64,000 bases of DNA from Nematostella vectensis. Its lineage: Eukaryota; Cnidaria; Anthozoa; Actiniaria; Edwardsiidae. The translations under genes were made by a program, and so were the position numbers. The DNA lies in NCBI RefSeq assembly GCF_932526225.1, contig NC_064034.1:15202887-15266886 (forward strand). The letters are read 5' to 3'. The notes beneath the pieces are model-generated. The model did not search any database, was not told the DNA's origin, and worked only from the letters and a program-made list of their open reading frames with translations. This document shows, piece after piece, positions 15,001 through 30,000 of the stretch; position 1 is the first letter of the stretch; each line of letters opens with the position of its first letter.

Positions 15001-18000
15001 GTCCCATGCTAACATACTTGTTGTCTCATGCTAACATACTTGTTGTTCCATGCTAACATACTTGTTGTTCCATGCTAACATACTTGTTGTTCCATGCTAA
15101 CATACTTGTTATTCATTGCTAACATACTTGTTGTTCCATGCTAACATACTTGTTGTTCCATGCTAACATACTTGTTGTCTCATGCTAACATACTTGTTGT
15201 CTCATGCTAAGATACCTGTTGTTCCATGCTAACATACTTGTTGTTCCATGCTAACATACCTGTTGTTCCATGCTAACATACTTGTTGTTCCATGCTAACA
15301 TACTTGTTATTCATTGCTAACATACTTGTTGTCCCATGCTAACATACTTGTTGTTCCATGCTAACATACTTGTTGTCCCATGCTAACATACTTGTTGTCC
15401 CATGCTAACATACTTGTTGTCTCCTGCTAACATACCTGTTGTCTCATGCTAACATACTTGTTGTTCCATGCTAACATACCTGTTGTTCCATGCTAACATA
15501 CTTGTTGTCCCATGCTAACATACTTGTTGTTCCATGCTAACATACTTGTTGTTCCATGCTAACATACTTATTTTCCCATGCTAACATACTTGTTGTCTCA
15601 TGCTAACATACCTGTTTTCCCATGCTAACATACTTGTTCCATGCTTACATACTTGTTGTCTCATGCTAACATACTTGTTGTCCCATGCTAACATACTTGT
15701 TGTTCCATGCTAACATACTTCTTGTCCCATGCTAACATACTTGTTGTTCCATGCTAACATACTTGTTATTCATTGCTAACATACTTGTTGTTCCATGCTA
15801 ACATACTTGTTGTTCCATGCTAACATACTTGTTATTCATTGCTAACATACTTGTTGTTTCATGCTGACATACTTGTTGTTCCATGCTTACATACTTGTTG
15901 TCTTATGCTAACATACTTGTTGTTCCATGCTAACATACTTGTTGTTCCATGCTAACATACTTGTTGTTCCATGCTAACATACTTGTTATTCCATGCTAAC
16001 ATACTTGTTGTCCCATGCTAACATACTTGTTGTCCCATGCTAACATACTTGTTGTTCCATGCTAACATACTTGTTATTCATTGCTAACATACTTGTTGTT
16101 CCATGCTAACATACTTGTTGTTCCATGCTAACATACTTGTTATTCATTGCTAACATACTTGTTGTCCAATGTTAACATACTTGTTGTTCCATGCTAACAT
16201 ACTTGTTGTTCAATGCTAACATACTTGTTGTTCCATGTTAACATACTTGTTGTTCCATGCTAACATACTTGTGGTCCCATGCTAACATACTTGTTGTCCC
16301 ATGCTAACATACTCGTTGTTTTACTTATAGGAGAGTCTTGGTGTACATGGAGACGTGTCCTATACCTGTGAGACGGCGGGGTACTTCTACCTCTATCAGG
16401 TATTACTTGTAGAGCTCCACTGTATCATTATATTGTGCTCTTGGGCTAGCAAAAGTATCACATTACCATGACAGTTATCTTGTGCTATGGTGTTTAATTA
16501 AGCTATGGTGTTTGTGCTATGTTTGACTGGTGCATTTATCGGTTTTAACAGGTGGTTTCCCGCTGGGAGGAGTACATGAGTAATCTAAAGGAGAGGGTGA
16601 GTAAAGGCGTCTATATCATGCGTCACCAACCATAAACACACTAGCAACACACTAACAGCACACTAGCAACACACTAACAACACACTTGCAACACACTAAC
16701 AGCACACTAGCAACACACTAGCAACACACTAACAGCACACTAACAACACACTTGCAACACACTAACAGCACACTAGCAACACACTAGCAACACACTAGCA
16801 ACACACTAGCAACACACTAGCAACACACTAACAACACACAAGCAACACACTAGCAACACACTAACAGCACACTAACAGCACACTAACAGCACACTAGCAA
16901 CACACTAACAGCACACTAACAACACACTAGCAACACACTAACAGCACACTAGCAACACACTAACAACACACTAACAGCACACTAACAACACACTAGCAAC
17001 TCACTAACAACACACTAGCAACACACTAACAACACACTAGCAACACACTAACAGCACACTAGCAACACACTAGCAACACACTAGCAACACACTAGCAACA
17101 CACTAACAACACACTAACAACACACTAGCGACACACTAGCGACACACTAGCAACACACTAACAGCACACTAGCAACACACTAACAGCACACTAACAGCAC
17201 ACTAACAACACACTTGCAACACACTAACAGCACACTAGCAACACACTAACAACACACTAGCAACACACTAACAACACACTAGCAACACACTAACAACACA
17301 CTAGCAACACACTAACAACACACTAACAACACACTAACAACACACTAACAACACACTAACAGCACACTAACAACACACTAGCAACACACTAACAGCACAC
17401 TAGCAACACACTAACAACACACTAACAGCACACTAGCAACACACTAACAACACACTAACAGCACACTAACAACACACTAACAACACACTAGCAACACACT
17501 AACAACACACTAGCAACACACTAACAACACACTAACAGCACACTAACAACACACTAGCAACACACTAACAACACACTAACAGCACACTAGCAACACACTA
17601 ACAACACACTAGCAACACACTAGCAACACACTAGCAACACACTAGCAACACACTAACAACACACTAGCAACACACTAACAACACACTAACAGCACACTAA
17701 CAACACACTAGCAACACACTAACAGCACACTAACAACACACTAACAACACACTAGCAACACACTAACAACACACTAGCAACACACTAACAGCACACTAGC
17801 AACACACTAGCAACACACTAGCAACACACTAGCAACACACTAGCAACACACTAGCAACACACTAACAACACACTAGCAACACACTAGCAACACACTAGCA
17901 ACACACTAGCAACACACTAGCAACACACTAACAACACACTAGCAACACACTAACAACACACTAGCAACACACTAACAGCACACTAACAACACACTAGCAA

Positions 18001-21000
18001 CACACTAACAGCACACTAACAGCACACTAGCAACACACTAACAACACACTAGCGACACACTAACAACACACTAGCGACACACTAACAACACACTAGCAAC
18101 ACACTAACAGCACACTAGCAACACACTAACAACACGCTAACAGCACACTAACAACACACTAGCAACACACTAACAGCACACTAGCAACACACTAACAACA
18201 CACTTGCAACACACTAACAGCACACTAGCAACACACTAACAGCACACTAGCAACACACTAGCAACACACTAACAACACACTAGCAACACACTAGCGACAC
18301 ACTAACAGCACACTAGCAAAACACTAACAGCACACTAACAGCACACTAGCAACACACTAGCAACACACTAACAGCACACTAGCAACACACTAACAACACA
18401 CTAGCGACACACTAGCAACACACTAGCAACACACTAACAACACACTAGCAACACACTAACAACACACTAACAGCACACTAACAACACACTAGCAACACAC
18501 TAACAGCACACTAGCAACACACTAAAAACACACTAACAGCACACTAACAACACACTAGCAACACACTAACAGCACACTAACAGCACACTAACAACACACT
18601 AGCAACACACTAACAACACACTAACAGCACACGAACAACAAACTAGCAACACACTAACAACACACTAGCAACACACTAACAACACACTAGCAACACACTA
18701 ACAGCACACTAACAGCACACTAGCAACACACTAGCAACACACAAGAAACACACAAGAAACACACTAACAACACACTAGCAACACACTAACAACACACTAA
18801 CAGCACACTAGCAGCACACTAACAGCACACAAGAAACACACAAGAAACACACTAACAACACACTAGCAACACACTAACAACACACTAACAGCACACTAGC
18901 AACACACTAACAACACACTAACAGCACACTAGCAACACACTAACAACACACAAGAAACACACAAGAAACACACTAACAACACACTAACAGCACACTAACA
19001 GCACACTAACAGCACACTAGCAACACACTAACAGCACACTAACAACACACTAACAGCACACTAGCAACACACTAGCAACACACTAGCAACACACTAGCAA
19101 CACACTAGCAACACACTAGCAACACACTAGCAACACACTAACAACACACTAACAGCACACAAGAAACACACAAGAAACACACTAACAACACACTAGCAAC
19201 ACACTAGCAACACACTAACAGCACACTAGCAACACACTAACAGCACACAAGAAACACACAAGAAACACACTAACAACACACTAGCAACACACTAACAGCA
19301 CACTAACAGAACACTAGCAACACACTAACAGCACACTAACAACACACTAGCAACACACTAACAACCCACTAACTGCACACGAACAACAAACTAGCAACAC
19401 ACTAACAGCACACTAGCAACACACTAACAACACACTAGCGACACACTAACAACACACTATCGACACACTAACAACACACTATCGACACACTAAAACACAC
19501 TAGCGACACACTAGCGACACACTAGCAACACACTAACAGAACACTAGCAACACACTAGCAACACACTAACAGCACACTAGCAACACACTAGCAACACACT
19601 AGCAACACACTAGCAACACACTAACAGCACACTAACAACACACTAGCAACACACTAGCAACACACTAACAGCACACTAACAGCACACTAGCAACACACTA
19701 ACAACACACTAACAGCACACGAACAACAAACTAGCAGCACACTAGCAACACACTAGCAACACACTAACAACACACTAGCAACACACTAGCAACACACTAA
19801 CAGCACACTAACAACACACTAACAGCACACTAGCAACACACTAGCAACACACTAGCAACACACTAACAACACACTAACAGCACACGAACAACAAACTAGC
19901 AACACACTAACAACACACTAGCAACACACTAACAGCACACTAACAACACACTAGCAACACACTAACAACACACTAACAGCACACTAACAACACACTAGCA
20001 ACACACTAACAACACACTAGCAACACACTAGCAACACACTAACAGCACACTAACAACACACTAACAGCACACTAGCAACACACTAGCAACACACTAACAA
20101 CACACTAGCAACACACTAACAACACACTAACAACACACTAACAACACACTAACAACACACTAGCAACACACTAGCAACACACTAACAACACACTAACAGC
20201 ACACGAACAACAAACTAGCAGCACACTAACAACACACTAGCAACACACTAGCAACACACTAACAGCACACTAACAACACACTAGCAACACACTAACAGCA
20301 CACTAGCAACACACTAACAGCACACTAGCAACACACTAACAACACACTAACAACACACTAGCAACACACTAGCAACACACTAACAACACACTAACAACAC
20401 ACTAGCAACACACTAACAGCACACTAGCAACACACTAGCAACACACTAACAACACACTAGCAACACAATAGCAACACACTAACAGCACACTAGCAACACA
20501 CTAGCAACACACTAACAACACACTAGCAACACAATAGCAACACACTAGCAACACACTAGCAACACACTAGCAACACACTAACAACACACTAGCAACACAA
20601 TAGCAACACACTAACAGCACACTAGCAACACACTAGCAACACACTAACAACACACTAGCAACACAATAGCAACACACTAACAGCACACTAACAACACACT
20701 AACAGCACACTAGCAACACACTAGCAACACACTAACAACACACTAACAGCACACGAACAACAAACTAGCAACACACTAACAACACACTAGCAACACACTA
20801 ACAACACACTAACAGCACACTAACAACACACTAGCAACACACTAACAACACACTAACAGCACACTAACAACACACTAGCAACACACTAACAGCACACTAA
20901 CAACACACTAGCAACACACTAACAACACACTAACAGCACACTAACAACACACTAGCAACACACTAACAACACACTAGCAACACACTAGCAACACACTAAC

Positions 21001-24000
21001 AGCACACTAACAACACACTAACAGCACACTAGCAACACACTAGCAACACACTAGCAACACACTAGCAACACACTAACAACACACTAACAGCACACTAACA
21101 ACACACTAGCAACACACTAACAGCACACTAACAACACACTAGCAACACACTAACAACACACTAACAGCACACGAACAACAAACTAGCAACACACTAACAA
21201 CACACTAGCAACACACTAACAACACACTAACAACACACTAACAACACACTAACAACACACTAGCAACACACTAACAACACACTAACAGCACACTAACAAC
21301 AAACTAGCAGCACACTAGCAACACACTAGCAACACACTAGCAACACACTAGCAACACACTAGCAAAACACTAACAACACACTAGCAACACACTAACAACA
21401 CACTAACAACACACGAACAACAAACTAGCAACACACTAACAGCACACTAACAGCACACTAGCAACACACTAGCAACACACTAGCAACACACTAGCAAAAC
21501 ACTAACAACACACTAGCAACACACTAACAACACACTAACAACACACGAACAACAAACTAGCAACACACTAACAGCACACTAACAGCACACTAGCAACACA
21601 CTAGCAACACACTAACAACACACTAGCAACACACTAGCAACACACTAGCAACACACTAGCAACACACTAGCAAAACACTAACAACACACTAGCAACACAC
21701 TAACAACACACTAACAACACACGAACAACAAACTAGCAACACACTAACAGCACACTAACAGCACACTAGCAACACACTAACAACACACTAGCAACACACT
21801 AACAACACATGAACAACACACTAGCAACACACTAACAACACACTAGCAACACACTAACAGCACACTAGCAACACACTAGCAACACACTAGCAACACACTA
21901 GCAACACACTAGCAACACACTAACAGCACACTAACAACACACTAGCAACACACTAACAGCACATGAACAGAACACTAGCAACACACTAGCAACACACTAA
22001 CAACACACTAACAGCACACTAACAACACACTAACAACACACTTGCAACACACTAACAACACACTAGCAACACACTAACAGCACACTAGCAACAAACTAGC
22101 AACACACTAACAGCACACTAACAACACACTAACAACACACTAGCAACACACTAACAACACACTAGCAACACACTAACAACACACTAGCAACACACTAACA
22201 ACACACTATCGACACACTAACAACACACTAGCAACACACTAACAACACACTAGCAACACACTAACAGCACACTAGCAATACACTAACAACACACTAACTG
22301 CACACTAACAGAACACTAGCAACACACTAGCAACACACTAACAACACACTAACAGCACACTAACAACACACTAACAACACACTTGCAACACACTAACAAC
22401 ACACTAACAGCACACTAGCAATACACTAGCAACACACTAACAACACACTAACAACACACTAACAACACACTAACAGCACACTAGCAACAAACTAGCAACA
22501 CACTAACAGCACACTAGCAACACACTAGCAACACACTAACAACACACTAACAACACACTAACAACACACTAACAACACACTAACAACACACTAGCAACAC
22601 ACTAGCAACACACTAGCAACACACTAACAGCACACTAGCAACACACTAACAACACACTAACAACACACTAGCAACACACTAACAGCACACTAGCAACACA
22701 CTAACAACACACTAGCAACACACTAACAACACACTAGCAACAAACTAGCAACACACTAACAGCACACTAGCAACACACTAGCAACACACTAACAGCACAC
22801 TATCAACACACTAACAACACACTAACAACACACTAACAGCACACTAGCAACACACTAACAACACACTAACAGCACACTAGCAACACACTAGCAACACACT
22901 AACAACACACTAGCAACACACTAACAACACACTAACAGCACACTAGCAATACACTAGCAACACACTAACAACACACTAACAACACACTAACAACACACTA
23001 GCAACACACTAACAGCACACTAGCAACACACTAACAACACACTAACAACACACTAACAGCACACTAGCAATACACTAACAACACACTAACAGCACACTAA
23101 CAACACACTAACAGCACACTAGCAACACACTAACAGCACACTAGCAACACACTAACAACACACTAGCAACACACTAACAACACACTAACAACACACTAGC
23201 AACACACTAACAACACACTAACAGCACACTAGCAATACACTAACAACACACTAACAGCACACTAACAACACACTAACAGCACACTAGCAACACACTAACA
23301 GCACACTAGCAACACACTAACAACACACTAGCAACACACTAACAACACACTAACAACACACTAACAACACACTAACAACACACTAGCAACACACTAACAA
23401 CACACTAGCAACACACTAACAACACACTAACAGCACACTAACAACACACTAGCAACACACTAACAGCACACTAGCAACACACTAACAACACACTAGCAAC
23501 ACACTAGCAACACACTAGCAACACACTAACAACACACTAGCAACACACTAACAACACACTAGCAACACACTAACAACACACTAACAGCACACTAGCAATA
23601 CACTAACAACACACTAGCAACACACTAACAACACACTATCAACACACTAGCAACAAACTAGCAACACACTAACAGCACACTAGCAACACACTAGCAACAC
23701 ACTAACAGCACACTAGCAACACACTAACAACACACTAACAACACACTAACAGCACACTAGCAACACACTAACAACACACTAACAACACACTAACAGCACA
23801 CTAGCAATACACTAACAACACACTAACAGCACACTAACAACACACTAACAACACACTAACAACACACTAACAGCACACTAGCAACACACTAGCAACACAC
23901 TAACAACACACTAACAGCACACTAGCAATACACTAACAACACACTAACAGCACACTAACAACACACTAACAGCACACTAGCAACACACTAACAGCACACT

Positions 24001-27000
24001 AGCAACACACTAACAACACACTAGCAACACACTAACAACACACTAACAACACACTAACAACACACTAACAACACACTAGCAACACACTAACAACACACTA
24101 ACAGCACACTAGCAATACACTAACAACACACTAACAGCACACTAACAACACACTAACAGCACACTAGCAACACACTAACAGCACACTAGCAACACACTAA
24201 CAACACACTAGCAACACACTAACAACACACTAACAACACACTAACAACACACTAACAACACACTAGCAACACACTAACAACACACTAACAACACACTAGC
24301 AACACACTAACAACACACTAACAGCACACTAACAACACACTAGCAACACACTAACAGCACACTAGCAACACACTAACAACACACTAACAGCACACTAGCA
24401 ACACACTAGCAACACACTAACAACACACTAGCAACACACTAACAACACACTAGCAACACACTAACAACACACTAACAGCACACTAGCAATACACTAACAA
24501 CACACTAGCAACACACTAACAACACACTATCAACAAACTAGCGACACACTAGCAACACACTAGCAACATACTAACAACACACTAACAGAACACTAGCAAC
24601 ACACTAACAACACACAAGCAACACACTAGCAATGACATATATGATCTTTCAGGGCTAGAAATTAAAGAACAAGTCGAAAATCTTTTTATGAATCGCTAGA
24701 CAAAAAAGTCAGGAAAAGCGTTTTGTAACAGCCTACTGGTAAACCTTGATGGTTTATAGCCTTGGCTGGATCAAGGAGAACGTTGTACGCTAAAAAAGAC
24801 AACTCATACCTTCCTAATTTCCAACCCCGCTTTAAATATCAATATGATTCCCGTGGTATAAACACATGATATCATGTGTTTCCTTTTTGTAGAGGGGAGA
24901 TGTTTCTGCAATCTCAGAGCTCTTCCCATTCCACAAATTCTTCGAGAACGCACCGCAGGTTTGCTAACTTTTTCATCCTTATGTCTGGTCTTAGTTCGCT
25001 CAGTGCCCAATAGATAGCTTGTTGTTTGTTTTGTAGCCCATCTTCAACGGTCGCTTGTGGGATGAGGACATGGAGATAACCGAGGTTTGCGCCCCTGTTG
25101 CTACTACATTAGGGAAGTTACGACGATGGCGACGGCAAGGAGAGCATGACCGAAATAAAATAACCCTTTTTGATAAGCACTCAACTATTCTAAATAAGTT
25201 TCGATAATATTTTGATTTTATAGTTCCAATTAAGCACTAATAAGCCGTAAACCTTCTTCCTCCCTTGTGAACATAATGATTGCCTGGTTTATAGCGCAAA
25301 GGTAGTTGTTTGGATGATAACATACTGTAAAACAGCTGAAATGTAAATGACAAAGTGCACTCCAAGTCTGACTTTTATTATTTTTTCCCTGTCGTTGCCG
25401 ATTTGCAGGGATCACATTACACCAGGGTTTATTAGATTATTGCTACTCTTTCTTTACCTTGTAAAAATTGATGTGTTTAATCTTTTTCTGTTATTATTTT
25501 ACTGACTTCCCGCATGATATTCACTGCACTCATGACTCCACAATCAATTGATCTGATTGTGTTTTTTTTCCAGGGCTGTTATCGTCACATCAAAAAGATC
25601 TTCCAACAGTTAGAGGTACTTTTGAATGGATATTTTGCCTTTAAGATACAGGATGTTTTCTATTATTATTATTCGTCTCTATTCGTCTATACCTCTTAAA
25701 AAATAATTTTTATTGTTGACCATACTCACCCATTCCCGGTGTATCCTGTGTGATAAGTGTAAAGGGCTTAGGATCACTTGGTAGATCACTTGTACCTGCA
25801 TGAAGAGTAACCAAAGTAGTGCTCCATACACATATTTCCATTTGGCCTTCCCGCACGGCTACTTTTCCATAAACCCTCGCGCTTGCCATTTCGGCCATTC
25901 TTAGAAGACTAACTGGCATTTGCCTTTCCAGGAATTCCGAGCATTCGAGCTACTGCGAAGTGGTAAGAGAAGCAACTGAACACCATTGATTTTTTGTTTT
26001 TTTTCGTGCTTCTTCGAACTGCAAATAATTTCTCGTCAGGACGAGACAGAACCAATTACCTTCTCGTGAAGGAAGCGAAGATCATCGCCATGACTTGTAC
26101 CCACGCCGCCCTCAAACGACATGACCTTGTCGAGTTGGGCTTTAAGGTAATAACAGGTGGATACCAGTTCTTAAGCTAAGGCCTTGAACAAACGGCCTTC
26201 TTTTAATGTACCGTTCCAAATACAAACAGCCCAATTCTATTGTTTTATGTTCATTTGCAAGCATTTACATTTGGAATTGGTCATGAAAACATCAAAGGCG
26301 TTTTGTCAAAGCTTAATGGTTGTCGTATGGGCCGTTTCATCCCTCGGCCGCAAAAAAGCAGCTTGTTCTTATTGAAGAATGTGTTTGATTACGGTCTGTA
26401 GTATGACAACGTATTGATGGAGGAGTCTGCCCAAATCCTCGAGATTGAGACGTTTATCCCGCTCCTACTTCAGGTAATCTATTTGTTTTTATTTATTGTT
26501 AGCTTTGCTGCAAGATTTGCGAAACTGCAATGGGCACTCAAAAACTACGGTCTTTCATTATAGCTAACAATGACAACGACACCACTAGAACTACCACCAC
26601 CACCAACAACACTATCAAAAAATGTAATGGCAGAGATTGGAATCATTTGTTCGATCAAAAACCAATGCTTCCCTTTGGGCTGACTGTTTTAATTTTTAAC
26701 TTTGGCCGCTATGCAACTGAACTTCATTAACATGTTATAAAGGTTTGCATTATTTAAAAGAAATAATGCATTTCGTGTTTTCCCAGAATCCCGAAGATGG
26801 CTATAACAGGTTGAAGAGAGTGTGTCTTATCGGTGATCACAATCAGGTAACAAATGGGTATATAAAATATGAAATGCAAAATATTTATACCTGTACTTTT
26901 GCCTTATTATTTCTAACAAGGAAACCCAACAAAAGGTAAAGCTTCTTACTAACCAGTATACCTTCAGACGTGCAGGTTGATTCAAAATTAAAGGGTTGGT

Positions 27001-30000
27001 TTCATGGCTATCACCCTATTTGGATTGGGTGCCATATCCGCCAAAAACGTGTTCACCAAGGGTGGTCCATGTGAAGCAAGTTGGTGCTTACAAGGGACGT
27101 GCATAACCGTTTTAAATAGGCGTTTTTATTACTGACGCTTTACGCCTCAGCAAAGCAATGCATCAATCACGTTCTGCAATCAAGAGAGAACTACCATATA
27201 TTTATCAGAAATCAACGAACATGGAGAATTATCTGAATATTTCATTTAACACTGTTTTTTTTACCTCGTTTACCAGCTTCCACCAGTCATCAAGAACATG
27301 GCTTTCCAGAAATTCTCAAACATGGAGCAGTCCCTGTTCACACGCTTTGTACGCCTGGGTGTGCCCACGGTACAGCTGGACGCACAGGGCCGTGCACGGC
27401 CAAGGTCGGTGGAAACCATGTTTGATCACCACGTTCTTTTATAGCGATTCTCAATACATCGCGACCCTTCGCCTTGACATTCTAAGTGCTTTTGGTTAGT
27501 TTCGAGGCTTCCTTTGTGAGATGACTGGCAAAACGTGAACCTTTAATATTTTGCAACATATTTTTTACTCTTTTATGAGAACTGAACTTTTGCGTTTTTT
27601 TACTGTGTTGTCAAATGTGGCTCTCGGGCCCTAAATAACGTCGACTAAAACTTTCAATACACGAAACAAATGAAGTAATCAAGTCTGCCTTGATCGTTAT
27701 GGGAACGCGGATGATTGACGTCCTCGAACTACACAAAATCACCGTTAGAATGTCAAGGCGAAGGGTCGCGATGTATTGAGAATCGCTATAAATTCAGTGC
27801 TCTTTTCATGTCCTTACATATAGACCATATCCCCAATCCCAAATTTTGTCCTTAAACTATGTTAAGTAAAGATGGTAAAATTTCAGAATGATTTGGATGG
27901 ATTTAATTTGTTCAAAAATTTGGTATAACTGTTCTTTAGCTTAGGAAAGGATGACAATCTCGTCACTTTAAGCTCCTAGTCACACATGCCACCCTATTCC
28001 TTCCACAACTTATATACTTTAAAGCAAATACTGTCAAGCCAATCAAGTATCTGACTTTAATCGTGGATGGCCATTTTGATTTTTTTAGAAATAAACCATT
28101 ATTTTTTTTTCAAAGTATTGAAAGAAAACCATTGAAAGAAAACAACTGGCACTACAAAACTCTCGAAAACTTGCCTTTTTCAGCTTGTGTAACCTATACA
28201 ACTGGCGCTACAAAACTCTTGGAAACTTGCCGCACGTCTTGACGTGGCCAGAATATGGAGTAGAGAACCCAGGCTTCCACTTCGACTTCCAGTTGATTGA
28301 TGTACAGGACTTCAATGGCGTGGGAGAGTCTGAACCTAACCCGTACTTCTACCAGGTGAGGCTACTAGGAATCCTTCTGATCGAAAGACTGAGGAGATGT
28401 GATCGTTCTGCTGACCTTGGTAACGATCGACCATGGTCACCTTTAGTGAATGAGAAATTGTGCCGGCATCGTACAACATCGCTTGTGCATCCTTGTTTGT
28501 TTGAACAAAAGACAAAGGAAATGATGTTGTAGGAGCGAAACATTGCTTGCCCAAGCTACACGTTTTTCATGAGGATTCATTCAATAATTGATTTTTTTTG
28601 CACTTATTGCAGTGCTGAATTCAAATTTGGTACAACAACATGTTAGAAGCTTAATCAAGTTACATACAAAAAGATATCTCTTCAAAAGTATTTTATGTTG
28701 TATTATCGAATGACATGCAGGCTGGCTGTCTGGCTAGAGTTTCCACTCCTCAGGCAGTGGGTTTAGCGTTATTTATTGCATATTTTCCATCTCTTCTCCA
28801 TCATCTTTAATGCTTGATTACTTCCTCATTCCAGAACCTCGGCGAGGCAGAGTACGCGGTGGCCCTCTTTATGTACATGCGGTTGATTGGTATTCCTGCT
28901 GAGCGCATCGCCATCCTTACAACTTACAATGGCCAAAAGCACTTGATTCGCGACGTAATCAACCAGAGATGCGGCAACAACCCTCTTATAGGACGTCCTA
29001 GTAAGGTACGAGAAATTTTAGCTTCGTCATCATAATAATAATCAGCATCATGATCAACGGTTTCATCATCATCATCAACAGCAAAACAACTGAGATGCGG
29101 CAACAATCCTCTTATATGATGTCCTAGTAAGGTGCTAGCCTTAGAAATATTAGCATCACAATAATATTTGTCATCATCATTAGCATCAACGTCAACGTGA
29201 ATTTCATCAGCATAAATGAATATCATTTCATCATTAGCATCATCATCATCATCATCATAATCACCATCATCATAATCACCACCATCATCATCATCATCAT
29301 CATCATCACCACCACCACCACCAACACCAACACCAGCATCATCAACACCATCATTATCATCATAGGCAACACCAGCATTATCATCATCAGAAGCAGCATC
29401 ATTACCATCATTATCACCAACCACAACATCAATTCCATTAGCATGAGTGATTGTCACCATCTGATGCTAACTTGTGTTTCTTTTTCACTAAAGGTGACCA
29501 CGGTCGATCGTTACCAAGGTCAGCAGAACGATTTCATCATTCTCTCACTGGTGCGCACGCGTACTGTAGGCCACTTGCGAGACGTCCGCCGATTGGTTGT
29601 TGCTATGTCACGTGCTCGGCTGGGATTGTATATATTAGCGCGTGTAAGCCTCTTCAGTAACTGCATGGAGCTAAGCCCAGCATTCAGCCAGGTAAGGCCC
29701 TCGGCATTTGGCACGTGATGTATATTGGGTCTAACGGAGAAGGCTTAGGCAGACCAGGAAAATAGACAATGATTTATGTGATTCGCATCAGACAAAAAAG
29801 CTTGCCTTAAAAATCTGAGTCTGTTGTTCCATTGAATTAATTTAAGACTTAAATTAATTCAAAACTTAAAATTTAAGATACATTATGCATTTTCGTTGGC
29901 CTGGTACTTGCTCATCATAACTAGCTGGTTGTTGTTTTTATTCAGTTGACGCAGAGACCACTGCAGCTTCATTTAGCACCACATGAGCGCTACCCCTCAA

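Noticed and set aside
14519..16318. CRISPR-like repeat array
   Set aside because: Units are contiguous 22-mers without unique spacers, in a eukaryotic intron. The same holds for all other arrays here.
28924..29460. Asp-rich, Ile-rich and Met-rich ORFs
   Set aside because: Products of the CAT/CAC microsatellite; the region is an AQR intron plus an antisense exon.
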